Below are positions 33,524 to 44,169 of a DNA stretch of 64,000 nucleotides, in pieces (within the stretch, counting starts at the first letter, position 1; each line of letters begins with the position of its first letter). The position numbers and the translations under genes are program-made. The DNA comes from Paraphaeosphaeria minitans. Its lineage: Eukaryota; Ascomycota; Dothideomycetes; Pleosporales; Didymosphaeriaceae. The stretch spans positions 1,116,001 to 1,180,000 of the forward strand of contig WJXW01000006.1 in the NCBI GenBank assembly GCA_015832175.1, read 5' to 3'. Under the pieces are notes generated by a model. The model searched no databases, was not told the origin of the DNA, and saw only the letters and a list, made by a program, of their open reading frames with translations.

Positions 33524-33540
33524 GCGCTAGGCTTATAACC
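33524..33540 (-). other. Primer-binding site, initiator tRNA-Met anticodon arm
   Basis: Directly inside the right LTR the minus strand reads GGTTATAAGCC. The expected complement of the fungal/animal initiator tRNA-Met anticodon arm is GGTTATGAGCCC, so there are one or two G/A or C/T changes consistent with RIP. Internal (half-tRNA) priming of this kind is known for copia-type elements. Confidence 0.65.
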
Positions 33541-33671
33541 TGTTGAATAGTAAAGTAGAGAGTATGAGTAATAGATTGATCTAGCTAGTGGGTAACGTAT
33601 ATATCAATAGAGGACTAGCTCCTTCCATGGGCGCTAGGCACCTTCCGGCTGCACCGGAAGTTCCTTCAACA
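33541..33671 (-). repeat. LTR-C, complete 131 bp (5' LTR)
   Basis: Right-hand outer LTR, followed by AAACT at 33672-33676. Its first bases on the minus strand (TGTTGA) supply the premature stop of the host gene. Confidence 0.9.
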
Positions 33672-33676
33672 AAACT
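33672..33676. repeat. Target-site duplication AAACT, right copy
   Basis: Matches 25550-25554. It lies inside the host exon and reads AGTTT on the coding strand. Confidence 0.85.
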
Positions 33677-34319
33677 TACAGAGAGTATTCTTTCGGGGAT
33701 GATGCGGTAGACATGCCAGCTCATTTGGTTTCAGCGTGTAATACTGGCCCGCGTCGCTTTGCGTGATGGGTTTCCCAGGTTCTTCAGCCAGAGTTGCACC
33801 AGTGAAGTTGTGTGTCGTACAGTAGTCTTCCCATTGCTTCTTCCTGTGTGCCTTCCGCTCCTTCTCTTCCTGCTTTTTCGTCTTCTCTGCGTCAGCCTTC
33901 TTTTTCTTCTCCTCACGTTCCCTGTCTTTGGTGGCTTTCATCGCAGCCTTCTCCTTTGCTTGACGCTTCTTATTTGCTACCTTGCGTGCCTTTTTTGCTT
34001 CCTTTTCTTTCTGCTTCGCGACTATCTCCTCCTCCTTACGCTTCTTTTCTGCTGCGTCGCGGACCTTTTCCGCTTCCTGTACTTTCTGCTTGTGACTTTC
34101 AGCCTCCTTGACTGCGGCGTCCTCTGCCGCTGAGACGAGTTCTTTGCGTCGTCTCTTTTCAAGAGGTGTAGACCTAGGAGTAGCTATGCCAGTCGCATTC
34201 TTCGATGCCTCTGTACTTGTGCGCTGGCGTTTCGTGCCTTTGAGAGGCTCTTCGTGATCCTGTGCATTGGTAATGACGTCGCCCACGCTTGCTGGTGGTG
34301 TATCCTGTTCGGCAGCCAT

Positions 34320-34989
34320 CTTAATGCAGTGATGGAATCAAAGAATCATTGCGTTGACACGACTGTGATATAGTAAAGAACATGCAGAGGAGAAAGCATT
34401 CAGGGAGACGTCTTTTCCAACCTTCCAAGATTTCTCTCACAAAGCCCACGCAGGTCGTGCGCAGCCCATGCCTGCCTCCTTATGATCTCTTTATCCCAAC
34501 AGCTCCCTGAAACAATGTTTCTTTTCTTACAATCGGCACTGATGACGCATCTCCTTTCATCTATTCTTATCGTATACGACGGCTGATCTCGAAAAGGATA
34601 CCTAGGTCGCAGCCGATAAAATAGTTTGTTGTTCATGTGCAAGGGTACCGTTTAGGTGGGAGGACAAGCGGTGCGGTATATCTGGCTTCAGGGTTAGAGG
34701 CTCGGGAATGACCTCCAGAACGTGGGCTTCGTGCAAGTCCAGAAGTTCATCCACCCCACAGAGTCGCTATGCAGTCTTCAAGGGTCTTCAGCTGCGATAT
34801 CACGTTGCACGACGTTGATGCAAGAACATGGGGTGCGTGGCCCACCACTGTTCCACAGCAGCGTCTGCTCCCCACCAAATTAAGATTCCAGGATTCGTGT
34901 TAGACTCAACGGTGCGCCTCACGGCTGCAAGCAAGCAGAATTTCATTGGCACAGCTTGGCTATGGCAGCTTTCTTACATACGGTCTCAT
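34320..34989. other. Intergenic between the split gene and the paraoxonase-like gene
   Basis: Contains the upstream region of the split gene (starting at 34319, minus) and the 3' end region of the next minus-strand gene. A 80-codon minus frame at 34400-34642 lacks support. Confidence 0.5.
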
Positions 34990-36359
34990 CTATTCTCTGA
35001 TCACCATCAATCCACGCTCATACAAGCCTGAGATCATGCTAATCCCCCGCTTCACGTCTCGCACCATGGTACTGCTGCTACAGAAGTAGGAGCCATGGAA
35101 GAGGGTCTCCAATCCCTTTTCTTCGGACCATTGCGCCACCTGGTACACGAGGTTAGCGCTTCGACCCGCGGACAAAAAAATACTATTGCTGGAGGATTCG
35201 GACTTACCCAGCTCGGGGCCGTACAGTCACAGGCGAGTCTTTCAGCCTCCGATTCGCTGTTGGGGTTGCAAAGTGGACGGCCCTTGCTAAGCTTCATCAG
35301 TTCGAGCGCGGAAGGGTGGCCCGCCATCAATATTGTGCCCTCAGAATCTATCTAAGATGTAAAAGTAGATTAGCTTTGATCTTTGTCTGCCTTGGGGCGA
35401 TCACATACGCTCAGGTTATCGACGGCTGCTGGTGTTCTAATCCATGTCTTAAACTTCAAGCTATGATCAGGCTGCATGTCGTACAGATACAGGCCAGCTT
35501 TAGATGTTGAAGCCACGGCTAACGTCGTAGAGTTCAGCCTCGTCATGCCGTTGGCGAACGGGACCCTGGCGACTATTTCTGCATCTTCCGGCCGGCTAAG
35601 ATCAATGTGCACTACAGTACCCCCGGGGAGGCCCGAAAACGTCTCAATCTTCGACAGTACTGGAAAGACGCGGGAACGGAACATGTGGTCGTTCGTTATG
35701 TATAATCTCCCGCCGCCAATCGATTCGATGGAGTTAGGCGCATGTAACAAAGGGTGTACGATCGTTTGAACGTGTGTGAGCGTCTTCGCGTTTACCTCCA
35801 ACAGGAATACTTCGATACAAGAGCCACCCTGAGCGTGGTTGACCACGTACAATGTGGAGGTCTCTTTGTCTAGATCCATGCCTAACGGATGGAAGTCGTT
35901 CTCATTTGGAAAATTCCTGAACGCCAGAGGGTTTATCGTATCGTCCGCGTTTGAGTTGGTATCGGAATAATCGTATAGCCACAACTTCCCGTTTTCGAGA
36001 GAAGCATCTGGACTGAAGGTTCCCATGACGGTGTTCCATCGATCGCGACCAGAATCACAGGATAATATCGCTACACCCAAATCCTCGTCCAACAGCACAT
36101 CTTCGCAATTCCGAACACCGGCGGTTCTTAATCTGATGTCGTGGCTTTTGAAAGTGTCGATTGGCGTATAGTTTCCTGGCCGATACGCTACAATTGTAGA
36201 GAGGGTAAGATATCTTTCGTAACCGTAGGGACCGAGGGTGGCCAGGGCTAACGCGTACTACCACCACCACCACCACGAATTAGTGCGTCAAGTTCGCGTC
36301 GCTTAACACCAGCACATCCAGCTTTCACATACCAACGCGGCTTTCATTAGAACGTTCAT
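34990..36359 (-). CDS. Paraoxonase/arylesterase-like six-bladed hydrolase
   Basis: Four exons (36359-36333, 36257-35409, 35351-35208, 35139-34990) give 389 aa. The 27-nt first exon (MNVLMKAAL) joins in phase 0 to YALALATLGPYGYERY and makes a hydrophobic N-terminal signal anchor, as in PON enzymes. Family motifs: FKSHDIRLRTAGVRNCEDVLLDEDLGVAILS (here only noted in part), HPLGMDLD, VVNHAQGGSCIEVF, LLHAPNSIESIGGGRLYITND and the closing ISGLYERGLMV. These surround the calcium site and active-site funnel of the paraoxonase propeller. The substrate in fungi is unknown, probably lactones or esters, in the secretory pathway or outside the cell. The intron acceptor of intron 1 lies in a GGT repeat. 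Confidence 0.9.
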
Positions 36360-37106
36360 TTTCTGAGCCCCCCAGTATGTAGACTCGTTTCAATAGCGGG
36401 GTGGAAGAAAAGGTTTGTACCGTCTGTGCCGTGCGAAATTAATGAGAGATCCTTAGTTGCTGACAGAGAGGCGCTAAGCGTGATGGTCCTGGCTGCTGAC
36501 GATCACGGACGTGCGTGCATCGAGACAGCACCTAACGTCTACTGTGCTTGACGGAACATGAAGCAGGCTTCTTAGCACTCAGATGTCGTAGGCTCATCAA
36601 AACGCCTGGCGGTGTGCTTAGGTAGCGGTAAGGAAATGGCGCCTAGGTACCTAATTGACTACGCCGGCCACGCATCGCTACAGCCAGTTCTTCTCTAGTT
36701 ACTTTACAACGCTACGCAGTCACAAGAGTAGAACATGCATCGTGATATGCAAGGCACATACTAGGATTAACTGTGTGCTTCAATTGTTTAGCTTTCATTG
36801 GTCAATCGCCCACTCACCGCTCAATTGGAGATTCGCTTAGGTAGAGCGTTTGCAATACTCTCACCATCACCTTCAGTTGACCTCCTCATGAAGGCCGTCC
36901 GCAGCGCGTCCTGACACGTCCACGCGTGTCCTTGCGACGCGAACGCGTCACGATGAGAGAATGGCGTTTGCTCCCGTGTAGGTTGAGCAGATTTGCTCTG
37001 CATCCCTCTCCTTCCCAGCACTTTCGCGGTCTCTCTCATACGCCTATCTCAGCTTTCATCCTCTCTTTGCAAACTGTTTGTACAATTTGTACTGGACTAT
37101 GAAAGT
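36360..37106. other. Divergent promoter region
   Basis: 747 bp between the minus-strand paraoxonase-like gene and the plus-strand DUF7587-like gene. No frame looks coding. C/T-rich tracts before 37107 fit a fungal promoter/leader. Confidence 0.5.
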
Positions 37107-39474
37107 ATGCCGAATGTCGGAACCTGGAAGTCCTGCGACGCCGGAGTGGCTGTTTTTGTCCCAGACGAGAATTGCGCTCCGAGCGTAGAAGAATTCCCGC
37201 CTGTTAGCATGTTCTCGTCATACAGGTCAATTGGATTTCAATCAAACTCAGATGGTAAGGCCTCTCCTTCGTAGCATATTTGCTTACTCAAAAGTATGTA
37301 TGGCAGGCTTCGCAGATAAGCGGACAAACGTACAGAGCAGTCATGCTGTCCGTCGGCTGTTGAATTCGCTGTCACTGAATACAGTTCCGAATCACCGAGC
37401 GGACTTCCCTAGCACCATCCAAGGAGACGATACAAAGACCATTCTTACGCCCATGAGCTCAGCTTCGGGTTCAAGTCGAGAATGGTACCAGCAGCTGGAA
37501 CAGTCTGTCAATGGCGGCTATCGGCCTCTACAGAACTTCGGACACTTGACCAAGTCTCCCAAAGACACGGAAGGCTATAACTCTGACCGCACAGACTTCC
37601 TGCTTGACGACCCAGAAACTCCATGTCCCAAGCGCACTGTGCTCCTCGATCAGCAGAAGTCAATCCGCCTGAGTAGCCATCCAAAAGAGAGGACAATGAA
37701 GAACCAGGGCAACCTCAAGCAACCAAATTTTGGACAAAAGGTGGTCAGGAAGCGTACTTCAAGCTCGACCAAGAAGCCACATAAATTGAGCGAAGCGCAA
37801 CAGGCACTGGAAGATCTCAAGAACTCCGAGTACATAAAACGACACTTTTGGACTGATCAGCAACGCTACGATCTTGCTATATTAACGAGTTTTTTCGAAG
37901 GCAATGCGGCTGACATGACTAAAGTCTTCAACAAGATGCACCGTCTAAATCTGGACACTGTCAAGCAGCTGAAGCCCCAGGAGATCTATCTAAAGAGAAA
38001 TGCCGAGGCATTTCCCTTCTGCCACAAGATCTTCACCTGGCCGCCTAACGATCCGAATAACGCCTTCGCCGAGGACAGGGCTGCCATTCTGAAAGCAGCA
38101 AGTTCAGTTGGCGTTGTGCTTGAACCGCGGCAAGAAGAACACATTCTATCTTCTGGCAGTGCAAAGTCCGCACGCTCCAAGTACACCCGTCGTCGCTTCG
38201 AGCTGCTCATGCGCAAAGCCCGTCACAAGAACAGTCCTCCATCAGGTAGTAGGCTACAGCCTCATACAGTATTGCCTCTACCCAAGCTTGGCGGCATCGC
38301 CATCTCCACTAGCAGTGCGGAGGAGGTTGAGGTCAACACGCAAGATGATGAACACCACTCGGTCTATATGTCGGAAGGCACGACACCCAAGTCCGCAGAC
38401 TCGCCGCGTCAGCGACCACAGCAACCTGTTCACCTAGCCTTCAGGGTGTGGGATAGGCATTCGTAAGATATTCCAGCAATCCAAATTCCCATCATCCACT
38501 AATCTGTCTCAGTCATACGAAGTTTGATACTGAGAGGGGCTTTGTCAGCGCACTCCACTCCATCTGGAATGGACCTTTGCTTCCCACGCCCCAACTAGAC
38601 ACCTTGGACGGCAGAAACTCTCATCTATTGCTCAGCAACACGCATCTATCAAGGACCGGCAACGCATCCGCCGTAAGTACGCAACGCTACTACCCGACGA
38701 AACTTTGGCTAAAATGAAAGGCAGTATATATCTGTCGCGACAAGCCTTGTTCAGGCTCTCAATTATGCAATGGCCATGGAAGACCCCCAGATCGCAGTCG
38801 TCGACCTTTCAGCTGCCAGCCTTCAGGAACCCTGGAAGAAACTCAGAGCTTCGGACCTTCTCCGAGAGCTGAAGGCAATGGGTCAGGCACGATGGGCCCG
38901 GTACCGTGGAACGGCTGAGATCATGGTATGGGGCCCTTATTTCCAGACAGACTACAGTGGATGCTGACTGAGCATCCAATAGATTTTCGGGTCTTTGCCC
39001 ATGGACGACGCAATCACATTCCACGGATCTCTGACGGATCTTGCGGCCGTTGTTACTGCCCAGCCTGCGGGCAAGATGCTCCTCAACCCGAACGAGTTTA
39101 AGCCTGACCAAGCAGTATCTGGCTTGACCGGTGCACTGAAAGCAAAAGACATCAGACTCACACCCGATCTGGCGAGATCGATGGCAGTGTTCGCAAAGTC
39201 CATGGGCCTCACCTCTCCCCGCATCAGCCCTGAGCACACTGCAGAGTTCGTCCAAGTCATCATCGACGGCTGGTCCATAGCAATCCCGGACAACATGCAA
39301 GAGCGGAGTTTACTCGCGCAGGCGTTTGCCCACGAACTCGGATCACAGACGTTGCCACCGCAGGACGTGGAAAATGCGTTCATCACAGGTCTCGAACGGG
39401 GCGCTTCCAACATGGCCTACTACTCGCGATGTCAAAAATCCAGTTTCCGACGTCGTCGTCGTCATCGCAGCTGA
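37107..39474 (+). CDS. Fungal protein with DUF7587-like C-terminal domain
   Basis: Five exons (37107-37254, 37307-38462, 38513-38672, 38725-38925, 38983-39474) total 718 aa with standard introns. Residues 1-420: a variable part with a basic, helix-forming segment (~200-300, HKLSEAQQALEDLKNSEYIK, WTDQQRYDLAILTSFFEGNA) that looks like a SANT/homeobox-like helical module found beside this domain. From ~426: FRVWDRHSHTKFDTERGFVSA, YISVATSLVQALNYA (489-), and RYRGTAEIMIFGSLP (~547-), the order expected for DUF7587. The final ~150 residues are mainly helical. Molecular role unknown. Start at 37107 is the first ATG in frame of the long frame after splicing. Confidence 0.82.
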
Positions 39475-40810
39475 ATAGATCAAGTCCCGTTCAGGAAAAG
39501 CGTATGGTCGATGGTGCGCCGCAGACGCGACAACCAGGGTCACACTCAGCTCTGCTTCACCAAGACTACCAAGAGGAGGAGACCTCTATTTCGAATGTGC
39601 ATTTCTTGTACATTACAGTTTCCTACAAAGTCAACAAGACAAGCGCGTCTCGTCCTCAATTTCCGACACAAGAACCCCATGACTTTGTTTTCTCTTATAT
39701 ATGCTCAGACATCTTACTCACGGGGCATGAATAGCGAAGCTCAAGCCCAAGAGCTGTTGTTCGAAGCAGGATGAGCAGAAGGCTGTTGTTGCCAAAGCAT
39801 ATAGAATAGCACCCTATAACGATGTTAATGAACAAGTGCGCTCTGAACCGCTGATACGTGGAAACGACCACGGCCACGGCCACGGCCACTGTATTGGGCG
39901 GCAAGACGAAGAGACACCTACGCATACCACAAGTTCCACTCAACGACAGGGTACACATAAGACCCCCATCCCTCAATCCCATCACGCATCATCATCATCA
40001 TCAACATCATCATCATCATCATCACACGCACAGGATGCCCTAACATGTATAGAACGCATATTCATTTCTCCAGCCCTCCATCCCATGATCCCCATCGTAC
40101 ATCCCCGCGCGCCCCGTCTCAGTTGCACGCAACCTTCGACGAGGCCAAAGATAAACCTGAACACTAAAAGGAATTGGAAAATTAAGGAAAAAGGTAGTTG
40201 GTTGGTGTGATTGGTGTTGGTTTAACGACTGACGTGAAAAAGAGTGCGCCCACCAGACCCTGGAGTGCCGCAAGAGATGAACCAAGAAAGCTCGCAGAAG
40301 CATCGCCGTCGCCGTACCATGTCGCTAGCTGTTGCCCTCGTCTTTCGCAGCCAGCGCGCCCCCATCCGACCTTTTTATATGTCTATATGAGAGTCGTAAG
40401 GTGCCCGACCGTAATTCGTGTCTATTTAAGAAACCTGGCTGAATGCCTGCCCTGACGGGAAGACATTCTTGAACACCGTTGATGCTGCCTCTTTGACCGG
40501 GCCATAAGCGCAAGCGCCGCTCGAGCCATGACCGATGTCAGTATGCCAATGCAGTATGAGACAGCTCATCGTAGCGTCCATGCCGTAGTCGCGTAAACGC
40601 ATTCGAAAGAGACTGAAAAGTCGTGATGGTCGGTGGGGGTTGGGTGTCGAGAAAGGAAGGTGGGGAACGATATCGATTGGTGCGGGGACGATTTTCGGCT
40701 GAGCATGATTCGGCGTCCGACTCGGGGAGGGCGTAACAATATAGCATCGTTTATCGACGCCCAAACCTGCTGCACGGGAAGTTCGTAATAGTTCTGTGAT
40801 GTGGTGTGGA
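39475..40810. other. Intergenic with CAT and CGGCCA short repeats
   Basis: 39872-39890 is (CGGCCA)3; 39988-40023 is an interrupted (CAT)n array that yields poly-His/Asp-like frames. No gene is supported. The stretch separates two convergent genes and probably holds both 3' UTRs. Confidence 0.55.
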
Positions 40811-41952
<1,142 letters not shown>

Positions 41953-44169
41953 AGCTGTGACTTGCTACGGAATTGGGTGTGATGATGGAAAAGCCTTCGG
42001 GCGAGGGTGTACCTCGCGCGGGGTGAGGGAGGGGGCTGACGCGGGAGGCGGTTGTGTTGTGTTCCCTGTGGTGCGCGTCAGTGAGTTTGTTATGAAAAAG
42101 AAGCGTTAGGTCGCGGCGGAAAATCGCAGCCCGGCGACGGTTAAGGCACGGACGCAACGTCGCCGAGTCGTGGGCACGACGCAGGAGGGACGTGCCCAAA
42201 CGATGCTGCGGTGACTGGAGACCTCAACGTACCTCTGGACTGGACTTGCGAATGAAACACTGGGGTTGAGGGGCGCTCGCGTGCAGAGGACAGCTCGAGG
42301 GCCGTCGAGGGTGGCAGTGCGGTATCGCCGGAAGCACGCGACTTTGTCGGCAGCTACGGGTCGAGCAAATCAATTGCAGAGGTCAACCAGAAAGATAGTT
42401 GAGGCTGCCCGGTTGCGGAGGGCGGGCGCGAGATGGGCGAGGGCGCGAGAGGCGTTGTTGTGAAGGGAGGAGCCTGTCGGTGGGCTGCTGTGACTTACAC
42501 CGCCTTTGTAGACGCTGCGGAGGCTGCTCGCGACGGAGTGCACTGTGGGCTGCTTGAGTAGGCTCGATGCTGCGATGCTGGGCTGGGCTTGAGGGCACAG
42601 ACAGATTGGGAACGTGAGTTTGGGAGGGGGCGATCGTGGGCGCTGTGGGCTCACTGAAGTTGGGCGAGGTTTGGTTTCGCGCTCCAGGCTTGCTTGGCAA
42701 TTGTGAACTAGGCCCAAAGGCGGCGCTGGGACTCAAAGAGAAAACCGTGAATGCCGCAAAACACCACGAGCCAAGTTGGCCGTATACACAATGTTATAGC
42801 ATATCGCACGTCGGACAGTCATCGTTGCCAGTCGTGACTCCCTCTTGCCGCCCTCGTGATCCCCCGCCCGTTTGCTGTCGCACTAGACTTGCCCTTGCCC
42901 TTGCCCACGCTCCCACGCCCGCCTATTCCAAGCTCACTCACTTACAATGCCACATTACACACGCCCGCAGAAATAGTGGAGCGATCAGCACTTGAACGCG
43001 TAAACCGCTCCTCTCCTTTCTCCTGGACCCTTTGTTCCCCTCGGACGATTCAGATGATTGTTATTCTTCTCAAACACGCAGTTCTAGCCCTCTGCGCAGC
43101 CGCTCATGCCCCGTCCCAGCGGCAGAGCGCGATCCATGGCTCTCTGCTAGGCATCTAGAGAACCCCCTAAGACATAGCTGCATCCAGCTTCGGCTACCAA
43201 ATTCCCTCACCGCTGCTCTTTCACATCCGAGCATGCTACGCTATTCACCTGTTTCTGGAGAATGCTTTTGTATACATTATGACGTCGTAAATCACGTGTA
43301 CGGCTCTTCACCCGGGCATCTGCGTTTTATATACCCCTGTTGGCACTTGGTTGCGAGACGAGCCCCCCGGCCAATCAGCCCATGCTTAAAACTGATGCAC
43401 CTTGCCTCCGATCTTACAGATCAAGCATTGGCACCCGGACTCGCAGTATGCCAAACACACCGCTTGTTGGATCTGACCGGTTGTGGGGGCGGGGGCTGCG
43501 TCTGGTTCCTCACTCGCTTACAGGCGTGGCAGTCACTACTTCTGCTCATGTTGTTCAGGGAACCAGAATTTGTCTTGTTGCAAAAGGTCTACCAATCCGA
43601 GCGCTTTCCACCACAACTCCAACTCCTCATTATGCACGAAACTAGATCCTTCGCAGCACACAACGCCTGCCAGCTCTTGTCTGTATTCCACTGCTCGTCG
43701 CAAAGGGGAGAGAGGCCGTATAACATTGCATCCAACACATCAAAGGAGATACCGCAAACAGGAACGCCGGCAAATGATACAACCTTCGTGACCGCGAGAG
43801 ATCAAGAGAAACAACAAGTACAATGCATCGACGACGTACTGGAATGCAGAAAATGCCAGCAGAAGAGTCCTTTTTGGAACGAATGCCGCCAGCCAAATAA
43901 GCGCAGAAGAAAGCGTGATTATCGATACAACGAGCGTGGTCTCGTCGCTCGAGAGAGGAAACCTGTCCACCCAACACCATGCAAAAACAAATATCTAGAT
44001 GACCAAAAAGGACTAGACGCAAAACACCATCCACACATGATAGCTCGAAAGAGTCTCAAGAGCACAAAAGAGGTAAAAAGCAGACGGGGGTATCGCTAGG
44101 TTTCAAAAAGGGCCGCACAAAGTGCAGCTAGAAAGCACAAAGCTTCCGGGGCATGTCGTGTAGTGGCAG
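41953..44169. other. Intergenic, including a doubtful 355-codon plus frame
   Basis: A plus-strand frame is open from 43032 to 44099 (first ATG around 43233) but starts without ATG at its 5' end, has no recognisable domain, and changes composition midway to very Lys/Arg-rich. I leave it uncalled. 41953-42400 is upstream of PP1. Minus frames at 42370-42736 are Pro/Ser-rich shadows. Confidence 0.45.

Larger units (their letters stand above)
28710..33540 (-). pseudogene. Copia internal region: gag-integrase-RT-RNase H remnants
   Basis: Minus-strand signatures, reading through stops: integrase core at about 31590-31340 (FSTKSLSSKRYYISFI and VRFLKKKSDTP); reverse transcriptase at about 30120-29520 (RLVAQGFLQQLGLDYLEIYS, VNNVLIAS in place of the YVDD block, YKDLG); RNase H at about 29110-28800 (EAKYIVALLTA, SKYISIYYYF, NLADLCTKALL). 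The region 33500-32400 should hold gag, and AT-rich decay hides its motifs. The order is that of Ty1/copia. Nearly every Gln or Trp codon of the family consensus has become TAG or TAA, so no ORF remains. Confidence 0.88.
25555..33671 (-). mobile_element. Ty1/copia LTR retrotransposon carrying a nested Harbinger
   Basis: Outer 131-bp LTRs (25555-25685 and 33541-33671) begin TGTTGAA and end TTCAACA and are flanked by AAACT. They differ at about three sites, all G in the left and A in the right copy in TG context. The internal region 28710-33540 reads on the minus strand from the right LTR in the order gag region, integrase, reverse transcriptase, RNase H, which defines Ty1/copia rather than gypsy. 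All frames are broken by TAG/TAA codons where Gln or Trp is expected, the RIP pattern. A PIF/Harbinger element interrupts a second, incomplete LTR near the left end. The element is not autonomous now. Confidence 0.92.
24992..34319 (-). pseudogene. Host gene split by the composite transposon
   Basis: The 5' part is 34319-33672 (216 codons before the element, start ATG 34319); the 3' part is 25549-25290 plus 25235-24992, with a 54-nt GTGAGT..CTACAG intron. Dropping the element and one AAACT copy leaves 1152 coding nt, 384 codons, with no internal stop. The N-terminal half is a very basic/acidic Lys/Glu/Arg helix region (likely coiled coil, residues ~50-165). The C-terminal half is globular, with YYTLKPNELACLP, LFDEDEVRPLAYRKYAILGG and LVTAWPEGLAQN. 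I do not recognise the family; the YxLKPxELxxLP part faintly recalls XPA-C-like regions. As it stands, translation ends two codons into the LTR, giving 217 aa. Confidence 0.85.

Noticed and set aside
34400..34642. 80-codon minus ORF as an extra exon of the split gene
   Set aside because: The split gene has a good ATG at 34319 and this frame lacks splice sites joining to it.
43032..44099. 355-codon plus-strand ORF
   Set aside because: No ATG at the 5' end, no domain, abrupt composition change, and Cys/His/Leu-rich text unlike the confirmed genes here. Could be an orphan, but unsupported.
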